This document shows, piece by piece, positions 8,759-18,264 of a stretch of 64,000 bases of DNA; within the stretch, counting starts at the first letter, position 1; every line of letters starts with the position of its first letter. Under the pieces are notes generated by a model. The model had not been told where the DNA came from, made no database searches, and saw only the letters and a program-made list of their open reading frames with translations. The DNA is taken from positions 55,967-119,966 of the forward strand of contig JAAFIF010000017.1 in the NCBI GenBank assembly GCA_013298625.1, read 5' to 3'. This stretch comes from Myxococcales bacterium (GTDB taxonomy: Bacteria; Myxococcota_A; Polyangia; Polyangiales; Ga0077539). The position numbers and the translations under genes were made by a program.

Positions 8759-11269
8759 ATGTCCGAGAACGACCCGTTCGCCACGCCCGATGACAACAAC
8801 TCGCCGCTGGCTGCGCCGCCGGGGCCCGAGGATCCGTTCACCGAACCCGCGGGCGGATACCTCGCCGGCAACGACGACGACGAGGTGCGCAAGATCAACC
8901 GCCGCGTCTCGCCGATCGGCAAGCTGCTCGCGCTGCTCGTGATCGGCGGCGTCGGCGCGACCGGCGCGTTCATCGCGAAGAGCGCGAGGGACGAAGCCGC
9001 GGCGAATCAGGCGCAGACCGAGGGGCGCGCCGCGCTCGACCGACTGTTGCAGGCGGACGGCGATCGCGCGCAGCTGCCGCAGAAGGTTCGCGAGCTGTAC
9101 GAGCGCTACAAGGCGTCCGAAGAAGTGCGCATGGCCTGTCGACGCTTGTTGGCGCGGCTGCGTGATCCGCAGTCGGTCAACATCATGATCGAGGGCGTCC
9201 GTCGTCGGGGCAACGAGCGTCGCCAGGCAGCCCTCGCGCTCGCCGAGCTCGGGCCGACCGTGGCTGCGCCGGCCAAGGACGTCCTGTTCGCGGCGCTCGC
9301 AGACAGCGACGAGCGCGTCGACCGCGCGGACATCACCTGGGCGCTCGTGGTGCTCGGCGAAGTTCGCGCGTGGGACACGGTCGTCAAGATGTTGAGCGAG
9401 GGAAAGCTCCAGCAGGTCAAGGACCTCGAGGACCGGCCCTTCTTCGACCCCGCGCTGGTCTCGCGGCTCGCGGGTCGCGAGCGCCTGGTGCAGCTGGCCA
9501 CGGATTCGACGGGCACGCCGCAGCAGCAGACGGCGCGGCGCCGCATCGCGGCTTCGTCGCTCAGCGAGATGGGCACGCCCGAGGTGTTCGACACGCTGAT
9601 CACGCTCTCGCGCGACGCCGACGCCGACGTCGGAACGATCGCCGCCATCGGCCTCGGCCGCTCGGGCGACCCGCGCTCGGCGCAGCCGGTGCTCGCGTTT
9701 CTCAACGCGCACCCGGACGCGCGCGATCGCGTGCTGACCACGCTCGCGCAGAACTCGGGCTCGCCGGGCTTGAGCGTGATCGGCCAGAACGCGACGGACA
9801 TCGTGACGCGCAAGCAGGCCGTTCGCTTGCTGATGGAGCTGCAGGACCCGACCGCGGGCGACGCGCTCTTCGCGATCATGAACTCGATTCCGTTGACCGA
9901 GACCAACGTCGAGCTGCGGATCATCCGCAACAACGCGTGCTTCGGCCTCGCGGACATCGGCGATCCCCGCGCCGCAGACGGGCTGCTCGAGATCGCGAAG
10001 TACCCGATCGGCCGGCCGTTCGACGCCAACGCGGACATGGAGGCGAAGCAGGCGATGGACAAGCTGGTTCGCATTCCGGGCGCCGCGGCGCGCGTGAAGG
10101 CGGGCCTGCTCGAGCTGCTCCCGCGAGCGGACTTCATGCGCACGCAGATCTTGCTCGCGCTCGGAGCGAGCGAAGACGCCTCGATCGGACCGCAGGTCGC
10201 TCGGTACCTCACCGACGAGCAGGCGCAAGAGGGCGCCGCCCGCGCGGTGTGTCGACTGCGCTATGCGCCGGGAATCCAGACGCTCCGCGGCCAGATTCGT
10301 CGTCCTGCCAACGTCCGGATGGACCAGCAGACGATCCAAAACGAGCAGCTCTACATCAAGCGACGCAACGCGATCCGCGGCCTCGCGTGGTCGGGAGACG
10401 CGCGCGTCGCGCCGGACCTCATGCGCATCATCGAGGACTCTGCGGACGAGCCGCGCCTCCGCGAAGACGCAGGAAACACCCTCGCGACGCTCGCCGACGA
10501 CGCAGCGCTGCAGCAGGTCGCGCAGCGCGCTCTCGACACGACGAAGCCCGCCGACGTCCGCGGCTTCTACCTTCGCGCGCTGCGCGTCCGCTCGACCCCG
10601 CAGATCGCGACGCAGCTCGTGAGCGCGTACCTCAAGCCCGGCGAAGACGTAAACGTGATGCGCTTCGCGGCGATCGCGGCGGGCTTCGGCGGCGACGACA
10701 CGACGATCGCGGCGATCCGGCTGCTGCTCGCGTCGACTGACGCGAACGTGCGGCTTCACGCGGGGCTGGCGGCGGTGCTGCTCGGCACCGACGGGCTCGC
10801 GACCGCGCTCGTGGACGCGCTCGTGGCCAACCGCGATTTCGCTGATCTTCTCGGGCCCAACTTCGTCACCCGCGGCTCGCAGACGGCGGGCCCGACGATG
10901 ATGGAGCCGATCGACCTGATGCCGCTCACGGAGGTGATGTTCACCAACGGCGCGGTCAACCGCCGCGTCGAAGGCGCGCTGCTGCTCGAGCGGGGCCGCG
11001 GGACCGACCGCTACGAGTTCGGGATCCAGTGGCTGCGCACGCGCTTGCGCGCGGGCTGGGATCACCCGATCGGCATCGGCGCGTTCGCCGTTCGCGACAA
11101 GCTGCGTCGGCAAGCGCAGAGCGCGGACGCGGCGCAGCGGGACATGGCGTTCAAGATCCTGCGAACGCTCAACGACCGCGGCTCGCTGCTCTACCTCCGT
11201 CGTCAGTCTGGCGACAGCGGCGAGACGGCCCGCAGAATCCTGCTCGAAATGAATTCTGCGGCGAACTGA
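8759..11269 (+). CDS. membrane-anchored HEAT-repeat scaffold protein
   Basis: The product has 836 residues. The first 50 are acidic and disordered, a single hydrophobic segment lies at 54-73 (GKLLALLVIGGVGATGAFIA), and about 730 residues of helical repeats follow. The repeats show HEAT/PBS-like units: ALALAELGPTVAAPA, AAIGLGRSGDPRSAQPVLAFL, NACFGLADIGDPRAADGLLEIA, RNAIRGLAWSGDARVAPDL. Such solenoids bind proteins. The N-in topology puts the solenoid in the periplasm. No catalytic motif is visible. A GAGGGA ribosome site lies about 10 nt before ATG 8759. It follows the TonB-like gene by 156 bp and precedes a lipoprotein gene, suggesting an envelope assembly neighbourhood. Confidence 0.85.
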   Translation: MSENDPFATPDDNNSPLAAPPGPEDPFTEPAGGYLAGNDDDEVRKINRRVSPIGKLLALLVIGGVGATGAFIAKSARDEAAANQAQTEGRAALDRLLQADGDRAQLPQKVRELYERYKASEEVRMACRRLLARLRDPQSVNIMIEGVRRRGNERRQAALALAELGPTVAAPAKDVLFAALADSDERVDRADITWALVVLGEVRAWDTVVKMLSEGKLQQVKDLEDRPFFDPALVSRLAGRERLVQLATDSTGTPQQQTARRRIAASSLSEMGTPEVFDTLITLSRDADADVGTIAAIGLGRSGDPRSAQPVLAFLNAHPDARDRVLTTLAQNSGSPGLSVIGQNATDIVTRKQAVRLLMELQDPTAGDALFAIMNSIPLTETNVELRIIRNNACFGLADIGDPRAADGLLEIAKYPIGRPFDANADMEAKQAMDKLVRIPGAAARVKAGLLELLPRADFMRTQILLALGASEDASIGPQVARYLTDEQAQEGAARAVCRLRYAPGIQTLRGQIRRPANVRMDQQTIQNEQLYIKRRNAIRGLAWSGDARVAPDLMRIIEDSADEPRLREDAGNTLATLADDAALQQVAQRALDTTKPADVRGFYLRALRVRSTPQIATQLVSAYLKPGEDVNVMRFAAIAAGFGGDDTTIAAIRLLLASTDANVRLHAGLAAVLLGTDGLATALVDALVANRDFADLLGPNFVTRGSQTAGPTMMEPIDLMPLTEVMFTNGAVNRRVEGALLLERGRGTDRYEFGIQWLRTRLRAGWDHPIGIGAFAVRDKLRRQAQSADAAQRDMAFKILRTLNDRGSLLYLRRQSGDSGETARRILLEMNSAAN

Positions 11270-11339
11270 GAGATCGACGGAATGCTCGGCCTCCGGCCGT
11301 CGTAGAACTGCTCGCGGTTCACGGTCTGGAGGTTTGTGC

Positions 11340-12041
11340 ATGACGATCATTCGTTCGACGATGTTGGCGGCGCTCTCGGTGAGCGCGCTGACGGGCTGTC
11401 TGGTCTCGGGCGGCGGCGGCTACTGGGTGCAGGGCGGCGGGGGCGGCGCGGTCGTTCAGCAGCAGCCCGTGACGCAGACGGTGGTGGCGCAGCCCAACAC
11501 GCAGATGCAGGTGCAAACGGGCGCCGTGATGGCGCAGCCCAACGTCACTGCGACGATCAACGTGCAGCTGCAAGCGCCGCAGGGCGTGACGCAACTGCAG
11601 GTGCAGTGCAATCCCAACGCCGCCGAGGCGTGCGACGGCATCGACAACAACTGCAACGGCGCGATCGACGAGGGCTGCGGCTATCAGACCGGTCAGGTGC
11701 AAGTCGCGGTCGCGTGGCAAGGCACCGCGGACATCGACCTGCACGTGCACGAGCCCGCGGGCGAAGAGCTCTCGTACGCCCACCGCACGTCGAGCTCGGG
11801 TGGACAGCTCGATCGCGACGCGAACGCCGCGTGCAACCAGTCGCCGCCCACCGTCGAAAACGTCTATTTCTCGCAGGCCCCGCGCGGTCGCTACCGAGCG
11901 CGCGTGCACGTGTACAGCATGTGCCAGGACGGAGCTGTGCCCGTGACGCTCTCGATTTCTGTGGGCGGGCGCGCGTATTCGTTTCAGCACGTCATGACGC
12001 ACCAGAACGAAGACTTCGAGATCCCGTTCGTCGTGCAGTGA
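11340..12041 (+). CDS. lipoprotein with MopE-like calcium motif and YfaP-like C-terminal domain
   Basis: ATG 11340 is preferred over an upstream in-frame TTG because TCTGGAGG ends 7 nt before it. The 233-residue product has a lipoprotein signal (MTIIRSTMLAALSVSALTGC). A Gly/Gln/Val-rich segment follows, then one copy of the metal-binding motif ACDGIDNNCNGAIDEGC seen in MopE-type and other myxobacterial surface proteins. The last about 110 residues (VQVAVAWQGTADIDLHVHEP, SSSGGQLDRDANAAC, PENVYF-like VENVYFSQAPRGRYRARV) resemble the YfaP/DUF2135 beta-domain. It is likely attached to the outer membrane and calcium-responsive; its ligand is unknown. It lies 49 nt upstream of the large kinase-like gene and may be co-transcribed with it. 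Confidence 0.82.
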   Translation: MTIIRSTMLAALSVSALTGCLVSGGGGYWVQGGGGGAVVQQQPVTQTVVAQPNTQMQVQTGAVMAQPNVTATINVQLQAPQGVTQLQVQCNPNAAEACDGIDNNCNGAIDEGCGYQTGQVQVAVAWQGTADIDLHVHEPAGEELSYAHRTSSSGGQLDRDANAACNQSPPTVENVYFSQAPRGRYRARVHVYSMCQDGAVPVTLSISVGGRAYSFQHVMTHQNEDFEIPFVVQ

Positions 12042-12090
12042 GCTTCGGGCGGTCGAAACTCGGCGCAGATGAGGTAGAGTACGCGCTGCG

Positions 12091-15000
12091 ATGGCTGGTT
12101 CTGGCAGCGACGTTCGTATCCCCGAGACACCTGCTCGTCGCTTTCGAACGAGCGACCGCCGCACCGAGGGCGTGACGTCGGTCTCGTTCTTCGGGACGGA
12201 CCCGGACCTCAACACGCCTGTGGTCGTGAAGGTGCTGCGTCCAGAGGCGTTTCCGTCGCCGCTCGAGCGGCAGCGGGTGGTGCGTGAGCTCAAGCGGCAG
12301 GTGAGCGTGCCGCATCCGTCGCTCGCGCGCGTGATCGCCGCGGACGAAGAGGGCGGCGTGGTGTGGGTCGCGCGCGATTGGATCGAAGGCCAACCGCTGA
12401 GCGATCGCATCGCGCGCGGCACGATCACGCCGGACGAAGTCGCGCGGTGGACTTCGCAGCTGGCAGAGGCGCTCGGCGAGCTGCACCGAGTGATGCTGCT
12501 GCACCGCGACGTGCGTCCCGCGCACGTGATCCTCGCGCTCGACGGACGCGCGCGGCTCATCGACGCCTCGTGCGGCCGTCACTTTCGCGGCGCCGACGGC
12601 AAGCCCGTGTTCGGAACGCCGGGCTTCGTCGCTCCCGAAGCCGCCGCCGGCAAGCTCGTCAACGCGCGCAGCGACCTCTACTCGCTCGGCGCGACGGCGT
12701 TCGCGATGCTGCAAGGCACGTCGCCGTTCGGAGTCGGAGACGACGCTGCGCTGCTCGAGCGCGCCTCTCGCGGCGACGCTCCGCGAGCGACGCGAGGACC
12801 CGAAGGGGTCATCAACGCCGTCGCGAGCATGCTCGCCCGCGAGCCGCGCGAACGACCCTTTCACGCGCACCAGATCGTGCAGCAGCTCGAGCCGTTCTTC
12901 ACCGCCGCGCGCGTCGCCGCAGCCGCTGACGACAGCGACGGCCCGCCGACGGCCGCCGTCGATGAAGGCATGGTCTCCAAGGCTCTCGCGATCGCCGCAG
13001 GGCCGAGCATCCTCGATGACGAGTTCGACGACGCCGAGGTGACCGAGGTCGGCCGCAACCAGCAAGACGACGCGGTGAAGCCCGTCGCCGCGCCGACGCC
13101 CAAGCTGCCTCCGCCCAACGTCGGATCGGCTGCGATTCGTGCGCCCGTTGCTTCTCCCAACACCGGCGCGCACGCGGTCGCGGTCGCTCCTTCGTCCGCG
13201 CCTGCGATGTCCATGGGCCACGCGAGCCAGAGCGTGGTGCGCAAGGCGACGCTGATGGGCATGGCTCCTGTGCCTGCGGACATGCGGCCGTTGCCAGCGC
13301 CGCCCGCAGCGGCGGTCGCGCCTGCGCCATCGACGGACCCGTCCGTTCGAGAAGACTCGGGCTCGCGCTCGACGGGCGTGAGCGACTTCGACGAAGAAGA
13401 AAACACCGTCGTTTCACAGGATTCGCGCATCTTCGGCCATTCGCAGCCGCACGCGCAGAGCGCGCACGGCACCGCGGTTCCGCCGCTGCCCGACGACGTG
13501 TCCAAGCGTGTGCTGCAGAAGGGCGGCAACGTGACGTCTCCGGTCGAAGCGAGGCCGGTGAGCATTCCCCCTCCGCCGTCGCGCAAGGTCACAGGTTCGA
13601 TCCGCGTCCCCGCGCCGGCGGGCGTGCCGTCGCTGCCTCACCCCGACGCAGCGCCCCACCACGCGCCGCTGCAGCAAAACGGAGAGGCCACCATGACCGC
13701 CTCCGTCGCCGCGGTCGTGAGCGCGTCCGAGCAGAGCGGGCCCAATCAAGCGCTCGACGAAGCGGCGTCCAACGTCTCGATCACCGAGCCGTCCGGACCG
13801 TCGTGGGACATGCACGCGCAGCCCATGGCCGTGGCGCCGGACCCCGCGCAACAGTACGCGCACGCCGCGCAGAGCTACGGGCAACAGCAGGGGTATCCGC
13901 AGCAACAGCAGCAGGGGTATCCGCAGCAGCAGCAGCACGCGTATCCGCAGCAACCGCAGCAGGCGGGCTACGGCGCGCCAAACGGCGCGTACCCGACGCA
14001 CAACCCGACCGGAGCGTATCCAGCGCCGCAGCAGCAAGCGACGAGCGCGTATCCGCTGCCGCCGCCGAATCCGACGGGAGCGTATCCGTCGCCGCATCCA
14101 ACGGGCGCGTACAACGCTCCGCCCAACGCCACGGCGGCGTGGCCGCAGCAGCCGGCGAAGAAGAGCTCCCTGTTTCCATGGATCGCCGCAGGCTGCCTCA
14201 TCGCGCTCGTCGCCGGCGGAACGGGCTACGCCCTCGCGCTTCGGCACCGCGCCACCGCGGCGACCGAGCTCGACTCGCCGCCGCAGACGGTGGGCCAGAC
14301 CCCCGTCGACAACGCAGCGCAGAACGCGGCACAGATCGCCGCGCAGAACGCCGCGCAAATCGCCGCACAAAACGCAGCAAACAACGCCGCGCTGCTCGCC
14401 GCTGCCGACGCGGCGCTCGTCCCCAACAACGCCGCCGTCAACGTCGGCGTTCCCACGGTCGATCCCACCATCGCCAACAACGCGGTCCTCGCTGACGCCG
14501 CGGTGGTCGCCGCGGATCCGCCTCAGCAGGTCGTGGTCGACTCGGGCGTGCCGAGCGCGCTCGTCGCGACGAACACGACGCCGACCCACGTCGAGCCCGC
14601 GCACAACCCGCCCAACGCGCAGGTCGCGCCGACCAACAACACCGTCGCCAACAACAACAACGCCACGCGCGCGGTAACCACGCCGGCGGTGCAGACGCCG
14701 TTGCAGCAGGCGAGGGCGCTCAACGCGCGCCGCGACTACGCTGGCGCGCGCGCGATCTTGGAGTCGTGGGTGCGCTCGCATCCGAGCGACGCGCAAGCGT
14801 TCTTGCTGTTGGGTGACGTCCGCTTCTCGCTCGGCGAGCGCAGGCCCGCGGGCGATGCGTATCGCTCGGCGATCGCCGCAGGAAACTACGCTCGCCCGTA
14901 CTGGCAGCGCCTCGTCGATCGACAGATGTCCATCGGCGATCGCACGGGCGCGATCAACACGCTCAACGACGTGCTTCGCCACCGGCCCGGAGATCGCGAC

Positions 15001-15102
15001 GCGACCCGCAAGCTCGCCGAGATTCAAGGCGGCGGCGCGCGTCCGGCCGCGAGCAGCGCGGTCCCAGCGTTCGGCGCCCCGACGCGCACCGTTCGTCGCT
15101 AA
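12091..15102 (+). CDS. transmembrane kinase-like protein (probable pseudokinase) with TPR-like C-terminus
   Basis: This encodes 1003 residues. Residues about 20-270 form a protein kinase fold, with VVVKVLRPE (Lys), LHRDVRPAHVIL near 136, GFVAPEAA and DLYSLGATAFAML. The Gly loop is absent, the Mg-binding Asn after HRD is His, and DFG reads DAS. Catalysis is therefore doubtful. A long disordered region includes Gln/Gly/Tyr/Pro-rich repeats (GYPQQQQ, NPTGAYP units, about 590-690). One transmembrane segment follows (about 695-717, LFPWIAAGCLIALVAGG), then an Ala/Asn/Gln array (AAQNAAQIAAQNAAQ), and two or three TPR-like helices at about 870-980 on the outside. It resembles myxobacterial kinases that signal across the membrane by protein interaction. 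Confidence 0.85.
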   Translation: MAGSGSDVRIPETPARRFRTSDRRTEGVTSVSFFGTDPDLNTPVVVKVLRPEAFPSPLERQRVVRELKRQVSVPHPSLARVIAADEEGGVVWVARDWIEGQPLSDRIARGTITPDEVARWTSQLAEALGELHRVMLLHRDVRPAHVILALDGRARLIDASCGRHFRGADGKPVFGTPGFVAPEAAAGKLVNARSDLYSLGATAFAMLQGTSPFGVGDDAALLERASRGDAPRATRGPEGVINAVASMLAREPRERPFHAHQIVQQLEPFFTAARVAAAADDSDGPPTAAVDEGMVSKALAIAAGPSILDDEFDDAEVTEVGRNQQDDAVKPVAAPTPKLPPPNVGSAAIRAPVASPNTGAHAVAVAPSSAPAMSMGHASQSVVRKATLMGMAPVPADMRPLPAPPAAAVAPAPSTDPSVREDSGSRSTGVSDFDEEENTVVSQDSRIFGHSQPHAQSAHGTAVPPLPDDVSKRVLQKGGNVTSPVEARPVSIPPPPSRKVTGSIRVPAPAGVPSLPHPDAAPHHAPLQQNGEATMTASVAAVVSASEQSGPNQALDEAASNVSITEPSGPSWDMHAQPMAVAPDPAQQYAHAAQSYGQQQGYPQQQQQGYPQQQQHAYPQQPQQAGYGAPNGAYPTHNPTGAYPAPQQQATSAYPLPPPNPTGAYPSPHPTGAYNAPPNATAAWPQQPAKKSSLFPWIAAGCLIALVAGGTGYALALRHRATAATELDSPPQTVGQTPVDNAAQNAAQIAAQNAAQIAAQNAANNAALLAAADAALVPNNAAVNVGVPTVDPTIANNAVLADAAVVAADPPQQVVVDSGVPSALVATNTTPTHVEPAHNPPNAQVAPTNNTVANNNNATRAVTTPAVQTPLQQARALNARRDYAGARAILESWVRSHPSDAQAFLLLGDVRFSLGERRPAGDAYRSAIAAGNYARPYWQRLVDRQMSIGDRTGAINTLNDVLRHRPGDRDATRKLAEIQGGGARPAASSAVPAFGAPTRTVRR

Positions 15103-15181
15103 CGCGGCGCGCTCGAGCGCGTCTGGGGTGCGCTGCGATGAGCGGCCAATGCTCAGCGCGCGGCTGCGCGTCGAGCGTCCG

Positions 15182-16255
15182 TCACGAGAGCCAGCCTCGG
15201 ACGAGCCCGTACAGCTCGCGCGACGTGACGAACAAGAACAGCCCGAGCATCATGAGCATCGAGCCCTGCAGCAGCCTCGTCTCGACCGTGGCGTTGGGCT
15301 TGCGGCGCAGCGTGATCTCGTAGGCGAGCATCAGCAGTCGTCCGCCGTCGAGCACGGGGATGGGCAAGAGGTTCATCACGAAGAGCTGCAGCGAGATGAA
15401 CATCACCGCGAGCAGCCCGTCGCGCCACCCCTTGGACGCTTGCTGCGCGGTCTCTTGCACCATGCGCACGGGGCCCATGAGCTGCGCGTCTTTGATCTGC
15501 CGTCGGAAGATCTTGCTCAGCATGTCGACGATTTCGGCGGTCATCGTCGCGGGCTTCACGATGGCGTCGCCGACCGCTCGCCGCATCGAAACCGGTCGAA
15601 ACTGCGCGCGCTGCGTGATCCCGATGCCGAAGAACTGCTGACCGGCGATGTCGAGCGGCTGCGGGATCACCGTGGTCTCTTGCGTGGATCCAGCGCGCTC
15701 GAACTGGACGCGCAGCGGCTGGCCGCGGGAGCCGCGGACGCGCTCGAGCATCGAGCGCCACGTGGGCGTGGCGGTTCCGTCGATCGAGACGATGGTGTCG
15801 CCGGTGCGAAATCCCGCGGCGGCTGCGGGCTTTCCTGCGATGACGTCGCCGATCTGGGCGCGCGCGCTGGCGTCGAGGTGCTCGCCGCCGAACACGAGAA
15901 GCGCGAACACCGCGAGCGACGCGGCGAGGTAGTTGGCCAGCGGTCCTGCGGCGATCATCAGCAGCCGCGCGATCGGTCGCGCGTTTTGGTAGCTGCCGCG
16001 GTCGTGCGGGTCGTTGGGCTCGCGCGGGTTCATGCCCGCGACTTGCACGTAGGCAAGCAGCGGAATCGCAGCGATTTGAAAGATCGTCTCGCTGCCCCGC
16101 GGGCGCCATCGGGCGATCACGGGGCCGAAGCCGATCGAGTAGGTGAGCACGCGCATTCCGAACGCGCGCGCGACGAGGTAGTGGCCGAACTCGTGGATGA
16201 TCACCAAGAGCGAGATCGCCAAGACCACGCCAACGATCGTGAGGAGCTTCTCCAT
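15182..16255 (-). CDS. rseP: RseP-type site-2 zinc metalloprotease
   Basis: ATG 16255 gives 357 residues starting MEKLLTIVG. The in-frame extension upstream is hydrophilic and unlikely. The zinc motif HEFGH is at residues 21-25 in the first transmembrane segment. A PDZ domain follows (about 115-200, KPAAAAGFRTGDTIVSIDG), and the second active-site motif NLLPIPVLDGGR lies near 300. This is one PDZ domain, as in Gram-positive and many myxobacterial homologues, where E. coli RseP has two. The family cuts transmembrane anti-sigma factors and leftover signal peptides inside the membrane. It is divergent from the transglutaminase gene at 16381 and convergent with the kinase-like gene, whose end is 79 bp away. 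Confidence 0.93.
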   Translation of the reverse strand: MEKLLTIVGVVLAISLLVIIHEFGHYLVARAFGMRVLTYSIGFGPVIARWRPRGSETIFQIAAIPLLAYVQVAGMNPREPNDPHDRGSYQNARPIARLLMIAAGPLANYLAASLAVFALLVFGGEHLDASARAQIGDVIAGKPAAAAGFRTGDTIVSIDGTATPTWRSMLERVRGSRGQPLRVQFERAGSTQETTVIPQPLDIAGQQFFGIGITQRAQFRPVSMRRAVGDAIVKPATMTAEIVDMLSKIFRRQIKDAQLMGPVRMVQETAQQASKGWRDGLLAVMFISLQLFVMNLLPIPVLDGGRLLMLAYEITLRRKPNATVETRLLQGSMLMMLGLFLFVTSRELYGLVRGWLS

Positions 16256-16380
16256 CCGCTGCCTTCGAGAAAGAGGGTTCGGCGCAAACGGTAGCACCGA
16301 CCGACGGCATCGGGAGCCACAGAGCGCGCCTTGGTGATTGCGGGAACTTTTGCTGCGCGGCAGGCTACACAGCCTCCTCC

Positions 16381-18177
16381 ATGAGCAAGGCTCCAACGCG
16401 CAGATCTGCGGCGGCCGCGGCCGTGGTCGTCACGCTCTCGGTCGCGGGCGTCGGCCTCGCGCAGCGCGCGGGGCGGGTGTTGCACCGGCCGATTCCAGGC
16501 GATGTTCCGCTCGACGAGCTGCCCAACGCGATGCCGTCGGTCCCGCCGTCGTCGTCGGAGGCGATCGCCCGCGGCGCGGGCGCGCAGAGCGGTTGGCGAG
16601 GAAGCCAGGGCGTCTCGCAGGACATCCAGCGTCCTCGGCCGACTTGGGACGCGCCCGCGCGCGAGATGGATCGCCAGACGCGCTCTGCGCAAGGCACCCG
16701 ACTTCAGTACCAAGAGGTCTTCACGCCTTCGGTGCAGCCGTTCAAGCGCTCGACTGCGCACGACATGGTCGACGAGCTCGGTCGGCTCACGGTGCGAGAC
16801 CCGTCGCTGCGCCCGATCACCGTGGGCGAGGCCGCCCCGGCGAGCTGGGCGGGCCGGCGTCGCGCGCGTTTCGTCGGCGAAATCCTGGTCGAATTGACCA
16901 CCTCGTGGCCGACGCCAGTCCCGTCGATCGCCGGCGAGCAGCGCGTGCTCCGCTACGCCACCAGCGACAACGAGTCGATCGAATTTCTCGCGGACGGCGC
17001 GGGCAACTTGTTCGTGCGCGGCCTTCGCTCGGGGACGGTGCGGCTCACGTACGTGATCGAAGCGCCGGACTTCACGTTCGCCGTCGAGCGCGCGCCCGCG
17101 TTGCCGATGAGCGAGGTCGCCGCGCGCGTGCCCGAGGCGCTGCGACCGGTGCCGCCCACGTGGCTCGAAGACCGCGCTCGCCGTGTGTTTTCGCAGCTCA
17201 ACCTCAACCGCGACGCGCGCTTCGACGTGCTGCTCGCGCAGCTCGTGGGGCACTTTCGTGCGTTTCGCGACGCTGAGCTCGCTGGGCAGGGCCCCAACCT
17301 CTACGTCGAGCTCGCGACGAGCGGCGTCGGCGCGTGTCGGCACCGCGCGTACGCCATGATGCTGACGATGCAGGCGCTGGGGATTCCTGCGCGATACGTC
17401 GGCAACGAGGCGCACGCGTGGGTCGAGCTGTTCATCCCCGACACGGGCTGGTCGCGCGTGGACCTCGGCGGCTGGGACGTCCCGCTCGACGCGCGCGCGC
17501 CGACCGAGCGCCCGCGGTTCGACCCTGGGATCCGCGATCGGTTTCCTCGGCCCAACCAGTATCAGCAGCAGTTCTCAGCGAGCGCTACGGACAGCGCGGG
17601 CGGCGCGACGAGCGGCGATGGCGGAGCGTGGATCGACCCCGACGCCGCCGTCGAACCCAACGCAGAAATGAGCGCAAACGGCGGCGCGAGCGGCGCGTCT
17701 GGGGCAGGCTCCTCGGGCGGCGCGAGTGCGTCTGGCGCCAGCGCTTCGCGAGCGAACAGCGTGTCCGGCGGCAGCGCTGTGGCAGAGCGGCGCTCCGAAG
17801 ACCGCGCGAGCCGCGCCGAGACCGTCGAGCCCGAGGACGACGCGCCGAAGCTCGCGACCACGACCGCGATCGCCTCGGTCCTCGCCGACGAGCGCGCGGG
17901 CTTCGCGTCGGGCAACGGCTTCGCGCGGGGCTCGATGGTTCGCATCGTCGGGTTCGTGCGGGACAGCGACGCGGTGGGCATCAACGGGCTCGCGGTCGAG
18001 CTGCACCTCGTGCGCAACGGCCGCCCCGTGCAGGGCCTTGGGACGGCGGCCACCGCCGCGGACGGACGCTTCGAAGCGCACGTGCTGCTCGGCGCCTCGC
18101 TCGAGACGGGCGAGTACGAGCTGCGCGCGAGCACCGCGGGCGACGCGCGCTACGCGGCCTCTGTGGCCATCGAGTAG
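16381..18177 (+). CDS. exported transglutaminase-like cysteine protein with Ig-like C-terminus
   Basis: The product has 598 residues. The N-terminus looks like a signal peptide (basic KAPTRRS, then AAAAAVVVTLSVAGVGLA). The transglutaminase-like core lies at about 270-370, with all three catalytic residues: Cys319 (GVGACRHRAY), His345 (EAHAWVE) and Asp361 (VDLGG). A Gly/Ala/Ser/Asn-rich linker runs from about 400 to 475, and the last 80 residues (VRIVGFVRDSDAVGINGLAVELHL...GEYELRAS) look like a beta-sandwich domain. The family includes cross-linking enzymes and cysteine proteases of the periplasm or surface. No membrane anchor other than the N-terminal segment is seen. Its 3' end faces atpE across a hairpin-rich spacer. 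Confidence 0.87.
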   Translation: MSKAPTRRSAAAAAVVVTLSVAGVGLAQRAGRVLHRPIPGDVPLDELPNAMPSVPPSSSEAIARGAGAQSGWRGSQGVSQDIQRPRPTWDAPAREMDRQTRSAQGTRLQYQEVFTPSVQPFKRSTAHDMVDELGRLTVRDPSLRPITVGEAAPASWAGRRRARFVGEILVELTTSWPTPVPSIAGEQRVLRYATSDNESIEFLADGAGNLFVRGLRSGTVRLTYVIEAPDFTFAVERAPALPMSEVAARVPEALRPVPPTWLEDRARRVFSQLNLNRDARFDVLLAQLVGHFRAFRDAELAGQGPNLYVELATSGVGACRHRAYAMMLTMQALGIPARYVGNEAHAWVELFIPDTGWSRVDLGGWDVPLDARAPTERPRFDPGIRDRFPRPNQYQQQFSASATDSAGGATSGDGGAWIDPDAAVEPNAEMSANGGASGASGAGSSGGASASGASASRANSVSGGSAVAERRSEDRASRAETVEPEDDAPKLATTTAIASVLADERAGFASGNGFARGSMVRIVGFVRDSDAVGINGLAVELHLVRNGRPVQGLGTAATAADGRFEAHVLLGASLETGEYELRASTAGDARYAASVAIE

Positions 18178-18184
18178 CGCAGCT

Positions 18185-18236
18185 GGTGCAGCGATGGGCC
18201 GTCGCTCGGGCGGTGCAGCGACGGGCCGTCGCTCGG
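18185..18236. repeat. two 25-bp direct repeats with self-complementary cores
   Basis: Two near-identical 25-bp units at 18185-18209 and 18212-18236 differ at one base (GCGATGG versus GCGACGG). The core GCGACGGGCCGTCGC of the second copy is self-complementary (7-bp arms). They sit 8 nt after the transglutaminase stop in a convergent spacer. A terminator or RNA-processing role for the upstream gene is likely but not shown. Confidence 0.6.
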
Positions 18237-18264
18237 CCTGGGCGGGGCTCGCAGGGGAGAAACG

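Noticed and set aside
8126..11350. Minus-strand open frame of about 1070 codons opposite the HEAT-repeat gene
   Set aside because: It is a shadow frame; the plus strand carries regular HEAT-like repeats and good start signals.
15108..15121. 14-bp palindrome CGCGCTCGAGCGCG between the 1003-aa kinase and rseP
   Set aside because: It is a possible convergent terminator, but short CG-palindromes are frequent by chance in DNA this GC-rich and no T-run follows.
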